A stretch of 25,053 nt of DNA from an uncultured Clostridia bacterium. GTDB lineage: Bacteria > Bacillota > Clostridia > Lachnospirales > Anaerotignaceae. Shown in pieces: positions 15,291-22,730 of the stretch. The notes under the pieces are model-generated. The model was not told where the DNA came from. It made no database searches and saw only the letters and a list, made by a program, of their open reading frames with translations. Both the position numbers and the translations under genes were made by a program. How positions within the stretch are numbered: the first letter of the stretch is position 1; every line of letters starts with the position of its first letter. Location of the stretch: the NCBI GenBank assembly GCA_937919015.1, contig CALFPN010000058.1, forward strand, positions 1 through 25,053, given 5' to 3'.

Positions 15291-17453
15291 TCAAATCTTT
15301 TCCGTTTCCGCAACGTGACGGGTAAAATCCATGATTTCAATCTGACTGCCTTTCTCTTGATTCAGAATGAGGACTGCTGTCCCTTTTTCTCCCGTCTGGG
15401 GCAAGGAAACGGGCATCCGCTCAGTTTTGCCGTTTTTCAGCAACAGCTTCACCATTCCGCCGTCCAAAGTCAATCCATAGGGAGTCAGGCTATCCTTCCA
15501 GAGGGAAAACTTACAGCCCTGCTTCCAGCCGGCACAGTAGAAAGATTTTGTATTTTCCAATATATCTCTGCCGCAAACGGGACACTTCCCAAAGGCATTA
15601 TTTTTCCGCCTTTTCCCACGAATCTGCTCTTCGGGAAAGACCACATCTGCTCTTCTGCCCGAGGCCGCATCCTGAATGAGGAACTGAACATATCTGCGGA
15701 TGCTTGCCATAAATTTTTCTTCCGTCATGTTCCCCTTAGCAATGGAAGAAAGCCCTTTTTCCCATTTGCCTGTGGTCTGGGGAGAACTCATTTCAATGGG
15801 AACCACTTCAATGAGCTTCCTGCCTTTTTCCGTGGGAACAAGGGTTTTCCCTTTGCGGACGATATAGCCCACCGTCAGCAGCCGTTCAATGATAGCCGCC
15901 CTTGTGGCCGGGGTCCCCAGACCGCTGTCCTTCATCTGCTCTTTCAGGGCTTCATCCTCCACAAACCGTCCTGCATTTTCCATGGCAGAAAGGAGGGAGC
16001 TTTCCGTATAAGGGGTGGGGGCTTTGGTTTTCTTTTTCTGTACCGCTGCCTTTTCGATCTTTCGCTGTTCCCCTTCCATAAGGGCGGGCAGCTTCTGTTC
16101 TTCCTCATCCTTTTTCTTCTTTTTGGAAACCGAAGCAGGTACAAGGGCTTTTTCCACCGCCTGCCAGCCTTCCTCCAAAACCACTGTCCCTTTGGAAAGG
16201 AAGCGTTCTTCCTCCGCTTCTGCATAGACCTTCGTGGTTTCATATCTATAATAAGGATAGAACACCGCAAGAAATCTTGCTGCCACCAGCGAAAAAACCT
16301 TCTTTTCCTCCTCCGTCAGGCTGTCCAAGCGAAGTTTCCCATCGGTAGGGATAATGGCATGGTGGTCTGTCACCTTACTGTTATCGATGATGCGTTTCGT
16401 AAAGGAGATATTTCCCGACAAAGGCTGGGTATAAGGGGTATATTCTGCCAGTTCATTGAGCCTGCGCAGGGTATGATGTACCTTTCCCTTCATGTCATCG
16501 CTCAAATAGCGGCTATCCGTTCTGGGATAGGTAATCATTTTTCGTTTTTCATAAAGATTCTGGGCAATATCCAGCGTTTTCTTTGCGGAAAAACCGAATT
16601 TTTTATTGCAGTCTCGCTGCAGTTCTGTCAGGTCATATAAAAGCGGAGGCGGCATTTTCTTTTCTTCTTTTTCTACCTTTATAATAGTCGCCTGTTTTCC
16701 GCTGACTTTTGCAGCGATGGCTTTTGCCGTTTCCTCTTTTTCGATGCGGGTATGTTCTTCTTTGTCGATCCACATTCCCGTATATCCGCCAAAATCTGCC
16801 TGTACCTCAAAATAATCTTCTGCCACAAAGGCATCGATTTCTTTTTGTTTATTGACGATAAGAGCCAAGGTCGGCGTCTGCACGCGGCCAATACTCAAGA
16901 GGGCACCATAGCGCAGAGTATAGGCTCTGGTGGCGTTCATCCCTACCAGCCAGTCTGCTTCAGAACGGCATTTTGCCGAGGAATACAGCAGATCATACTC
17001 CCTGCCGTTTTTCAGGGTCGCAAACCCTTCTTTGATGGCTTCCTCCGTCATACTGCTGATCCACAGACGTGCAAAGGGCTTTTTACATTTCGTAATATCA
17101 TAAATATAGCGGAAAATCAATTCCCCTTCCCGCCCACTATCGGTGGCGCAGATCAGACTGTCGATTTCCGCGCTGTTCATCCATTTATGGAGAATCTTCA
17201 ACTGATCTCTCGTCTGTTTGATCGCTTTTAATTTCATTTCATCCGGAAGGATCGGCAATGTGGAAAAATTCCATTTTTTATATTTTTCATCGTAGTCCTC
17301 CGGTTCTGCCAAAGTGACCAAATGACCGACCGCCCAGGAGACGACATATTGCTCGCCAACCAAGCATCCATCGCCCTTCTGTCCCGCCTTCAGCACCTTG
17401 GCGATATCCCTTGCCACTGACGGTTTTTCGGCAATGACCAGTATTTTTCCCAT
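15291..17453 (-). CDS. topB: DNA topoisomerase III (type IA)
   Basis: 720-residue type IA topoisomerase. The TOPRIM domain starts at residue 1 (Glu9 in VIAEKPSVARD) and has ATDSGREGELIF (103-114). The nucleophile is Tyr309 in KMITYPRTDSRYL. The CAP-like and central regions are complete. The C-terminus has a four-Cys zinc-ribbon pattern (CPVCGRDIL then YCAGWKQGC). It relaxes and decatenates DNA by single-strand passage. I use ATG 17453 because AAGGAGGAAGG lies just upstream (AGGAGG eight bases from ATG). An in-frame ATG at 17543 would place that site and the promoter inside the gene. It is the first gene of a likely two-gene unit with the PLP enzyme. Confidence 0.95.
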   Translation of the reverse strand: MGKILVIAEKPSVARDIAKVLKAGQKGDGCLVGEQYVVSWAVGHLVTLAEPEDYDEKYKKWNFSTLPILPDEMKLKAIKQTRDQLKILHKWMNSAEIDSLICATDSGREGELIFRYIYDITKCKKPFARLWISSMTEEAIKEGFATLKNGREYDLLYSSAKCRSEADWLVGMNATRAYTLRYGALLSIGRVQTPTLALIVNKQKEIDAFVAEDYFEVQADFGGYTGMWIDKEEHTRIEKEETAKAIAAKVSGKQATIIKVEKEEKKMPPPLLYDLTELQRDCNKKFGFSAKKTLDIAQNLYEKRKMITYPRTDSRYLSDDMKGKVHHTLRRLNELAEYTPYTQPLSGNISFTKRIIDNSKVTDHHAIIPTDGKLRLDSLTEEEKKVFSLVAARFLAVFYPYYRYETTKVYAEAEEERFLSKGTVVLEEGWQAVEKALVPASVSKKKKKDEEEQKLPALMEGEQRKIEKAAVQKKKTKAPTPYTESSLLSAMENAGRFVEDEALKEQMKDSGLGTPATRAAIIERLLTVGYIVRKGKTLVPTEKGRKLIEVVPIEMSSPQTTGKWEKGLSSIAKGNMTEEKFMASIRRYVQFLIQDAASGRRADVVFPEEQIRGKRRKNNAFGKCPVCGRDILENTKSFYCAGWKQGCKFSLWKDSLTPYGLTLDGGMVKLLLKNGKTERMPVSLPQTGEKGTAVLILNQEKGSQIEIMDFTRHVAETEKI

Positions 17454-17490
17454 TTTTCCTTCCTCCTTCCTTTGATTTACACAAATATAT

Positions 17491-17518
17491 ATTATAACAC
17501 CTTCTCCTAAAAAAACAA
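17491..17518 (-). promoter_or_regulatory. Likely topB promoter
   Basis: Minus strand extended -10 TGTTATAAT (TATAAT at 17496-17491) with a weak -35 TTGTTT (17518-17513), 16-base spacer. Start near 17484, about 31 bases before topB. Confidence 0.55.
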
Positions 17519-17586
17519 ATCCCTTCTTCCCGCACTTTTTCATGACTAATACAACATTCCATTTCTTACAGTTTTCATATCCTGCA

Positions 17587-17607
17587 ATGTAGTATGTTTT
17601 ACTACAT
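17587..17607. promoter_or_regulatory. Perfect inverted repeat upstream of degV-family promoter, candidate operator
   Basis: ATGTAGTA (17587-17594), five bases, TACTACAT (17600-17607). It lies 19 bases before the -35 box of the plus-strand promoter and about 70 bases behind the topB promoter. There is no T tail, so it is not a terminator. A dimeric repressor or activator site is the simplest reading, with unknown protein. Confidence 0.5.
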
Positions 17608-17626
17608 CACAGCGTTACCGTTTTTG

Positions 17627-17655
17627 TTGACACCTCATTGATTTCTCAGTAGAAT
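17627..17655 (+). promoter_or_regulatory. Sigma-A promoter of the DegV-family gene
   Basis: TTGACA (17627-17632), 17-base spacer, TAGAAT (17650-17655). A second AT-rich TATAAT lies at 17664-17669 without a clear -35 box. Start expected near 17662. Confidence 0.75.
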
Positions 17656-17699
17656 AATAAAATATAATCCCATTAGACTGATTAAACGGAGGTAATCCT

Positions 17700-18581
17700 A
17701 TGAATACATACAAAATCATTGCAGATACATCCTGTGATATGCCTGCTTCTGTTTTTGCAGAACATGACGTTACTTATGTTCCTTTCAACGTTTCCTTTGA
17801 TCAGGAAAATTATATGGAAGAGCTGAGAGACATCACTCCAGAAGAATTTTATGATAAAATCAATGCAGACAAGCTGTTTCCCAAAACATCTCTGCCCTCT
17901 GTACAAGCTTATATGGATGCCATGGAAGCCGCCCTGAAGGAAGGCAATGATGTGCTTTGTCTGTGCCTTTCTTCCAAATTCAGCGGCTCTTTCCAGAGTG
18001 CTGTCAATGCCGGCAATATCCTTTCCGAATCCTACCCCGACCGTGTTATCAAAGTAATCGACACCACTTGTGCAACCGCATGCGAAGGTCTGATGGTTTT
18101 AGAGGCATGCCGCATGAGAGATGCAGGTATGGATATTGCAGCTACAGCAGAAAAACTGGAAATTCTGAAAGAATCCGCCTGTCTGTATGTAACTGTTGAT
18201 TCCTTGGAACACCTGCAAAAAGGCGGAAGAATCGGCAAAGCCTCTGCTATGGCAGGTACTATTCTGAATATCAAGCCCATTATCGCCATGAGAGACGGCG
18301 AACTGCAGCCCGAAAGCAAAGTGCGCGGTTCCAAAAAAGCACTGAAAACCATTATGGATCTGTCCAAAGAAAAAATGGGCGACGAAAAAGATCAGTACCG
18401 CATCGTTCTGGTTCGCGGCGAAAAAGAACGCCATGAAAATGCAGTAGAACTGGTAAAAGACCTGCAGACAGAAGGTTATGATGTACAGGAGGATGTATGG
18501 ACGGTTGGGATCACTATTGGTGCCCACATCGGCCCCACTCCCATCGCCATCTGCATGATGAAGAAATATGAATTTGTATAA
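17700..18581 (+). CDS. DegV-family fatty-acid-binding protein
   Basis: 293-residue cytosolic DegV/FakB-like protein. The N-terminus KIIADTSCDMP is the family's Asp/Ser lipid-headgroup loop. Later blocks LPSVQAY, CLCLSSKFSGSFQSA, DSLEHLQKGGRIGKASA and the C-terminal TVGITIGAHIGPTPIAICM are all characteristic. DegV/FakB proteins hold a fatty acid and, with FakA kinase, present it for phosphorylation. No fakA is nearby, so the lipid role is by family. Start ATG has GGAGG nine bases upstream and a good promoter. It is a single-gene unit ending at the 18601-18644 terminator. Confidence 0.93.
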   Translation: MNTYKIIADTSCDMPASVFAEHDVTYVPFNVSFDQENYMEELRDITPEEFYDKINADKLFPKTSLPSVQAYMDAMEAALKEGNDVLCLCLSSKFSGSFQSAVNAGNILSESYPDRVIKVIDTTCATACEGLMVLEACRMRDAGMDIAATAEKLEILKESACLYVTVDSLEHLQKGGRIGKASAMAGTILNIKPIIAMRDGELQPESKVRGSKKALKTIMDLSKEKMGDEKDQYRIVLVRGEKERHENAVELVKDLQTEGYDVQEDVWTVGITIGAHIGPTPIAICMMKKYEFV

Positions 18582-18582
18582 A

Positions 18583-18702
18583 GGCGAAGAAAACGAAAAT
18601 AAAAAAGATGTTCGATGAGCTTGCTCAATCGAACATCTTTTTTTGTTTTCACTTGCGAAGCAAAGACACCAAAGGTCCAAAGGATCTGAGGTGTTCTTCG
18701 CC
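18583..18702. repeat. Branched inverted-repeat region between degV-family gene and pheT
   Basis: Outer stem GGCGAAGAA (18583-18591) pairs perfectly with TTCTTCGCC (18694-18702). It encloses the long terminator hairpin (18601-18644), a short hairpin TTGC-GAA-GCAA (18653-18663) and ACACC-GGTGT (18666-18670 with 18690-18694). Like the element at 13813-13948 it spans a convergent gene junction and encloses several arms. It may be a repeat or simply a layered terminator. Confidence 0.5.
18601..18644. terminator. Bidirectional intrinsic terminator
   Basis: GATGTTCGAT plus GAGC (18607-18620) pairs with GCTC, a bulged A (18627), and ATCGAACATC (18628-18637). It is flanked by six A on the left and seven T on the right, so it serves both the DegV-family gene (plus) and pheT (minus). 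Confidence 0.92.
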
Positions 18703-18715
18703 GCTATTTCGTTTC

Positions 18716-21115
18716 TTATTTATCTCTCAGCTGTGCGCCCAGCTTTTCTGCCAGTTCTTTCAGAATTGCATCCATTGCGTCTGCAATATCTGTGTCAGAG
18801 AGTGTTTTTTCTGCACTGCGGAATGCAATGGAGTAAGCCACGGATTTATAGCCTGCTTCAATCTGCGCCCCCTGATATACATCGAACAGTTTTACTTCTT
18901 CCAGATATGCACCGCCGTTTTTCTTGATGATATCAGCAATTTCTTTTACTGTTACATCTTCTTTCACCAGCATAGCAATATCTCTTGTGATAGCAGGGAA
19001 TTTAGGCAGTGCTTTGTAAACCACGCTTCTGTTTGCATAGTGTGTCAGTTTTTCCATATCCATCACTGCCAGATATGCTCTTGTGCCAATGCCGTAGTTT
19101 TTCGCAACAGCGGGATGCAGTTCACCCAGATAACCTACAGTTTCACCTTTTACAACAACGGAAGCTGTTCTGCCGGGATGCATCCAGGACAGTTCCTTTT
19201 CGGGCAGATATTCTGCCACGTCTGTCATGCCCAGAACGCTCATCAGATGTTCCACAATACCTTTCATATCATAGAAATCCATGTTGCCGTACATACCCAT
19301 TGTCAGTGTAGGGATTTCGTGAGGCAAATCTACCAGAGGCAGGGATTCGGGAATATATACTCTTGCCAGTTCAAACAGACCTGCACTTTCGTTTCTTCTG
19401 TTGTAGTTTGTTGCCAAAGAAGTCAGGATACCGTTGATGGATACGGTTCTCATGATGGAGAAATCTTCCCCCAGAGGGTTGGAGATCACAATGGCTTTTC
19501 TCAGTTCGCTGTCAGCGGGGATCAGCAGTTTATCAAATACTTTAGGGCTTTCGAAGCTGTATGTCATTGCTTCGCACAGGCCGTTTGCGATCACAGTATC
19601 TTTCACCAGTGCTGCAATAGACTGTTCATATGTTTTCTTACCAACTGTAGGTGTGCCTGCAGCCAGTGTTGCTTCGATCTTTCCATAGCCGTAGAAACGA
19701 GCAATTTCTTCTGCCAGATCAGCCTGTGCTTCCAGATCAGGACGGAAGGTGGGCACTGTTACCACATGGTTCACAGGATCTACTTTCAGTTCGATCTTTT
19801 CAAAGATCTTCTGCATTTCTTCTTCGGAAATATTGATGCCCAGGAATTTATTGATCCAAGCGGGATCATAGGACAGTTCCCATGTATCTCTCTTGTTGGG
19901 GTATTCATCTACTACGCCGGGAACAACATCACCAGCACCCAGCATTTCAACCAACTGTACGGCACGGTTTACTGCTTCCAGAGCCAGATTGGGATCCAGA
20001 CCTTTTTCAAATTTGCTGGATGCATCTGTACGCAGACCAACTTTTTTCGCTGTGATACGAACATTGGGGCCATCGAAGTTTGCAGATTCAAACAGAACTG
20101 CCTGAGAGCCTTCTACGATCATGGAATTTTCGCCGCCCATTACACCTGCGATAGCAACTGCTTTTTCGGGATCAGCAATCACCAGCATGGAAGGATCCAG
20201 ATTTCTTTCTACGCCATCCAGTGTTGTGATGGTTTCGCCTTCTTTTGCGTTTCTAACGATAATATGGCTGTCTTTGATTGTTTCGATAGAGAATGCATGC
20301 ATGGGCTGACCCATTTCCAGCATCACATAGTTTGTGATATCAACGATGTTGTTGATGGGACGAACACCTGCCATACGCAGTCTCTTTCTCATCCATCTGG
20401 GAGAAGGACCGATTTTTACATTTTTCACCACTCTTGCCACGTATCTGGGGCACAGTTCGGAGTTTTCGATTGTTACTTTTACGAAGTCTTCTGCTTTGCC
20501 TTCCGCTTCTTCCTTCACTGTGATTTCGGGATAGTGGAAGGGAATATCATAAGTTGCAGCAGCTTCTCTTGCGATACCCAGAATGGAGAAGCAGTCAGGT
20601 CTGTTGGATGTGATTTCGTATTCCACCACTTCATCCTTCAGATCCATTACTTCAACGATATCTTTCCCCAGTTCAACAGGTTCGGGGAAGATATAGATCC
20701 CGTATTCAGGAGCATCGGGGAAGTCATGAGCATCACAGCCCAGTTCTTCTACGGAACACAGCATACCTTCGGAAACCACGCCGCGCAGTTCGCCTGTGTG
20801 GATTTCTTTACCGCCAGCGATCACGGAGTTATCCAGTGCAACAGGCACATAATCGCCAACTTTTACGTTTGGTGCGCCTGTTACGATGGTCAAGTCTCTG
20901 CCTTGGCCTGCATCGATTTTACAGATCACCAGTTTATCTGCGTCGGGGTGTCTTTCAATTTCTTTGATCAGACCTGTTACTACATTTTTGATTTCACCGG
21001 CTACTGTTACATAGCCTTCTACTTTAGAACCTGTCAGTGTGATATCTTCCACAAAATCTTTGATATCCGTTGTTACAGGTGCATATTCTTTCATCCAAGA
21101 CATAGGTACGTCCAT
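18716..21115 (-). CDS. pheT: Phenylalanine--tRNA ligase beta subunit
   Basis: 799 residues, the normal bacterial length. The order is complete: N-terminal MDVPMSWMKEYAPV; tRNA-binding (EMAP-like) domain about 40-150 with IERHPDADKLVICKID; B3/B4 editing domain about 210-400 with MCPRYVAR-type and MRKRLRMAGVRPINNIVDITNYVM blocks; B5 domain about 400-475; catalytic-like core; and a C-terminal FDX-ACB anticodon-binding domain (KFPAITRDIAMLV to the end). It pairs with PheS as an alpha2beta2 enzyme that charges tRNA-Phe. Start ATG follows AAGGAGAG with an 8-base spacer. It is separated from pheS by a 105-base insert with three hairpins, unlike the usual tight pheST spacing. Expression follows the pheS T-box. 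Confidence 0.97.
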   Translation of the reverse strand: MDVPMSWMKEYAPVTTDIKDFVEDITLTGSKVEGYVTVAGEIKNVVTGLIKEIERHPDADKLVICKIDAGQGRDLTIVTGAPNVKVGDYVPVALDNSVIAGGKEIHTGELRGVVSEGMLCSVEELGCDAHDFPDAPEYGIYIFPEPVELGKDIVEVMDLKDEVVEYEITSNRPDCFSILGIAREAAATYDIPFHYPEITVKEEAEGKAEDFVKVTIENSELCPRYVARVVKNVKIGPSPRWMRKRLRMAGVRPINNIVDITNYVMLEMGQPMHAFSIETIKDSHIIVRNAKEGETITTLDGVERNLDPSMLVIADPEKAVAIAGVMGGENSMIVEGSQAVLFESANFDGPNVRITAKKVGLRTDASSKFEKGLDPNLALEAVNRAVQLVEMLGAGDVVPGVVDEYPNKRDTWELSYDPAWINKFLGINISEEEMQKIFEKIELKVDPVNHVVTVPTFRPDLEAQADLAEEIARFYGYGKIEATLAAGTPTVGKKTYEQSIAALVKDTVIANGLCEAMTYSFESPKVFDKLLIPADSELRKAIVISNPLGEDFSIMRTVSINGILTSLATNYNRRNESAGLFELARVYIPESLPLVDLPHEIPTLTMGMYGNMDFYDMKGIVEHLMSVLGMTDVAEYLPEKELSWMHPGRTASVVVKGETVGYLGELHPAVAKNYGIGTRAYLAVMDMEKLTHYANRSVVYKALPKFPAITRDIAMLVKEDVTVKEIADIIKKNGGAYLEEVKLFDVYQGAQIEAGYKSVAYSIAFRSAEKTLSDTDIADAMDAILKELAEKLGAQLRDK

Positions 21116-21147
21116 GAATTTAACTCTCCTTTCATTTATACAAAACC

Positions 21148-21216
21148 TTGGGACTCTGCCCCAACCCCTGCTAGGGAATGATTCCCTTTGTGGGAGTTTG
21201 AGGGCAACGCCCTCAA
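21148..21216. repeat. Three-hairpin REP-like repeat in the pheS-pheT gap
   Basis: Three GC-rich hairpins follow each other: TTGGGAC-TCT-GCCCCAA (21148-21164, one G-T pair), AGGGAAT-G-ATTCCCT (21173-21187) and TTGAGGGC-AAC-GCCCTCAA (21198-21216). None has a T tail. The GC-rich, GGGGTTGGGGC-type sequence looks like interspersed REP/MITE-like repeats known from Clostridia genomes (recollection, not checked). Within a polycistronic mRNA it could stabilise or process the pheS part or lower pheT output. Confidence 0.65.
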
Positions 21217-21220
21217 GACA

Positions 21221-22240
21221 TCAGAACTGTTTCAGGAATTTTACATCGTTTTCGAACAGCAGACGCAGGTCAGTGATGCCGTATCTCTGCATCGCTACTC
21301 GTTCCAGACCCATACCGAAAGCGAAACCGCTGTATTCTTCAGGATCGATACCGCTCATTTTTAGAACTTTGGGATGCACCATGCCGCAGCCCAAGAGTTC
21401 GATATAGCCTTCGCCTTTGCATACACGGCAGCCTTCCCCGCCGCAAGCAAAGCATGTTACATCCATTTCAGCAGAAGGTTCTGTGAAAGGGAAATGATGA
21501 GGGCGGAAACGTACCTTTGTATTTTCGCCAAACAGTTCCTTCGCAAATACTTCCAGCGCACCTTTCAGGTCGCCCATGGTAACGTTTTTATCGATTACCA
21601 TACCTTCCATCTGGTGGAATACAGGGGAATGTGTTGCGTCAACTTCGTCAGAACGGTAAACCGCACCGGGGCAAACCATACGGATGGGCAGTTTGCCTTT
21701 TTCCATAGTACGAACCTGAACGGGGGATGTCTGTGTTCTCAGCAGGATATCGCCGTTGATATAGAATGTATCCTGTTCATCTTTTGCGGGATGGTTTGCA
21801 GGAATATTCAGTGCTTCGAAGTTATAGTAGTCTTTTTCCACTTCAGGGCCGTCGGCTACTTCGTAGCCCATGCCGCGGAAAATTTCGCTGATCTCATCGA
21901 TTACGATGCTCATGGGGTGTTTATGACCTTCGGGTCTTTCCTTACCGGGCATGGTTACGTCGATTTTTTCTTTTTCCAGACGGATTGCCATTTCTGCAGC
22001 TTCCAGACGTTTTTTGCTTTCTTCCAGCATTTTTTCGATCTCTGCTCTGACTTCATTTGCCATCTGACCGATCACAGGTCTTTCTTCTGCAGACAGCTTG
22101 CCCATTTCTTTCAGAATGGCTGTCAGCTCCCCTTTTTTACCGAGGAATTTTACTTTCAGCTCGTCAATGTCTTTAATTTCTTTGGCTTCCTGGAACGCTG
22201 CCAGTGCCTTTTCCTGGATCAGTTTTAACTTATCCTTCAT
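21221..22240 (-). CDS. pheS: Phenylalanine--tRNA ligase alpha subunit
   Basis: 339 residues from MKDKLKLIQEKAL, close to the usual 340. An N-terminal coiled coil (1-90) is followed by the class II core: motif 1 region HPMSIVIDEISEIFRGMGYEV, the Phe pocket around TSPVQVRTM, motif 2 VRFRPHHFPFTEPSAEMD, and motif 3 FGMGLERVAMQRYGI. GAGGAG lies eight bases before ATG 22240 (five before the adjacent ATG 22243). An in-frame ATG at 22381 adds a non-family, Cys-rich N-terminus and lies beside the T-box terminator, so I reject it. The catalytic half of Phe-tRNA synthetase, controlled by a T-box. Confidence 0.96.
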   Translation of the reverse strand: MKDKLKLIQEKALAAFQEAKEIKDIDELKVKFLGKKGELTAILKEMGKLSAEERPVIGQMANEVRAEIEKMLEESKKRLEAAEMAIRLEKEKIDVTMPGKERPEGHKHPMSIVIDEISEIFRGMGYEVADGPEVEKDYYNFEALNIPANHPAKDEQDTFYINGDILLRTQTSPVQVRTMEKGKLPIRMVCPGAVYRSDEVDATHSPVFHQMEGMVIDKNVTMGDLKGALEVFAKELFGENTKVRFRPHHFPFTEPSAEMDVTCFACGGEGCRVCKGEGYIELLGCGMVHPKVLKMSGIDPEEYSGFAFGMGLERVAMQRYGITDLRLLFENDVKFLKQF

Positions 22241-22422
22241 CATTCTTACTCCTCTCATATTTGAATGTGATTTAGTTTCATGCTTTCCGCAGAGCGTATT
22301 CGTTGCGCAAGCGCAACTCATGTGCATTGTCGCACAATCGGCTATAAAAGCAAAATATTTTCTGCTATGCAAGCATTCCATAAAATATTTCCTTCTCTAT
22401 CCGGCTCTGCTTGTTAGGTAAC

Positions 22423-22456
22423 AAAAAAAGCCTTCGTCACACAAAGGGACGAAGGC
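22423..22456 (-). terminator. T-box terminator of pheST
   Basis: Minus strand AGCCTTCGTC and GACGAAGGCT pair across a 14-base loop and are followed by TTTTTT. It is adjacent to the antiterminator sequence GGGTGGTACCGCG. Confidence 0.92.
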
Positions 22457-22655
22457 TCGCGGTACCACCCAAATTCCTGCTATCACAGGCACTCTAATGC
22501 GTAACGTGCATGAAACGGACTTCCCTACTATTCGTTCAGGAGGCCGACTCCGATGGGAACTTCTGCAATTTCTCTCACCAAGAACTCTTTCAGCTCGGGA
22601 ACACCCGAAAGTTCTCTCTCTGGGGCAGTTTCACTGCATACTTTTCATCTTCATA
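22423..22655 (-). ncRNA. T-box leader of pheST
   Basis: The minus-strand leader contains the T-box sequence TTGGGTGGTACCGCG (about 22472-22458), whose UGGN pairs with an uncharged tRNA end, and the terminator just after it. Stem I lies about 22655-22548: an AG-rich bulge GAGAGA, the stem GAACTTTC with GAAAGAGTTC, and a base GATG with CATC. A UUC triplet at 22559-22557, in AGAAGUUCCC near the foot of stem I, is the best candidate specifier and fits phenylalanine. Low Phe-tRNA charging should favour read-through into pheS. The class is sure; the specifier placement is moderate. Confidence 0.92.
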
Positions 22656-22679
22656 GTCATTCATAAATATAACATGAAT

Positions 22680-22707
22680 ATTTTATCATATCGCCTCGGA
22701 AAGTCAA
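22680..22707 (-). promoter_or_regulatory. Promoter of the pheST T-box transcript
   Basis: Minus strand TTGACT (22707-22702), 16-base spacer, TAAAAT (22685-22680). It starts only 24 bases after the rarA stop at 22731. No clear terminator separates them, so some rarA read-through into the T-box leader is possible. Confidence 0.7.
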
Positions 22708-22730
22708 GGGGATTTCTATAAAATACCCCA

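Noticed and set aside
14025..16640. Long open plus-strand frame across the PLP enzyme and topB
   Set aside because: It is antisense to two well-recognised genes, rich in Cys/His/Gln from reversed codons, and lacks a family or ribosome site.
17587..17607. BlaI/MecI-type operator
   Set aside because: Those sites have TACTACA before TGTAGTA. Here the half-sites are in the opposite order with a 5-base centre, so the assignment is not supported.
18608..21181. Long open plus-strand frame opposite pheT
   Set aside because: Same reason: complete antisense shadow of pheT with biased composition. The similar frames opposite the Mrp-type genes were rejected likewise.
22241..22381. Upstream in-frame ATG (22381) as the pheS start
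   Set aside because: The added 47 residues are Cys/His-rich and unlike PheS. GAGGAG precedes the ATG at 22240 and the protein then has the usual length.
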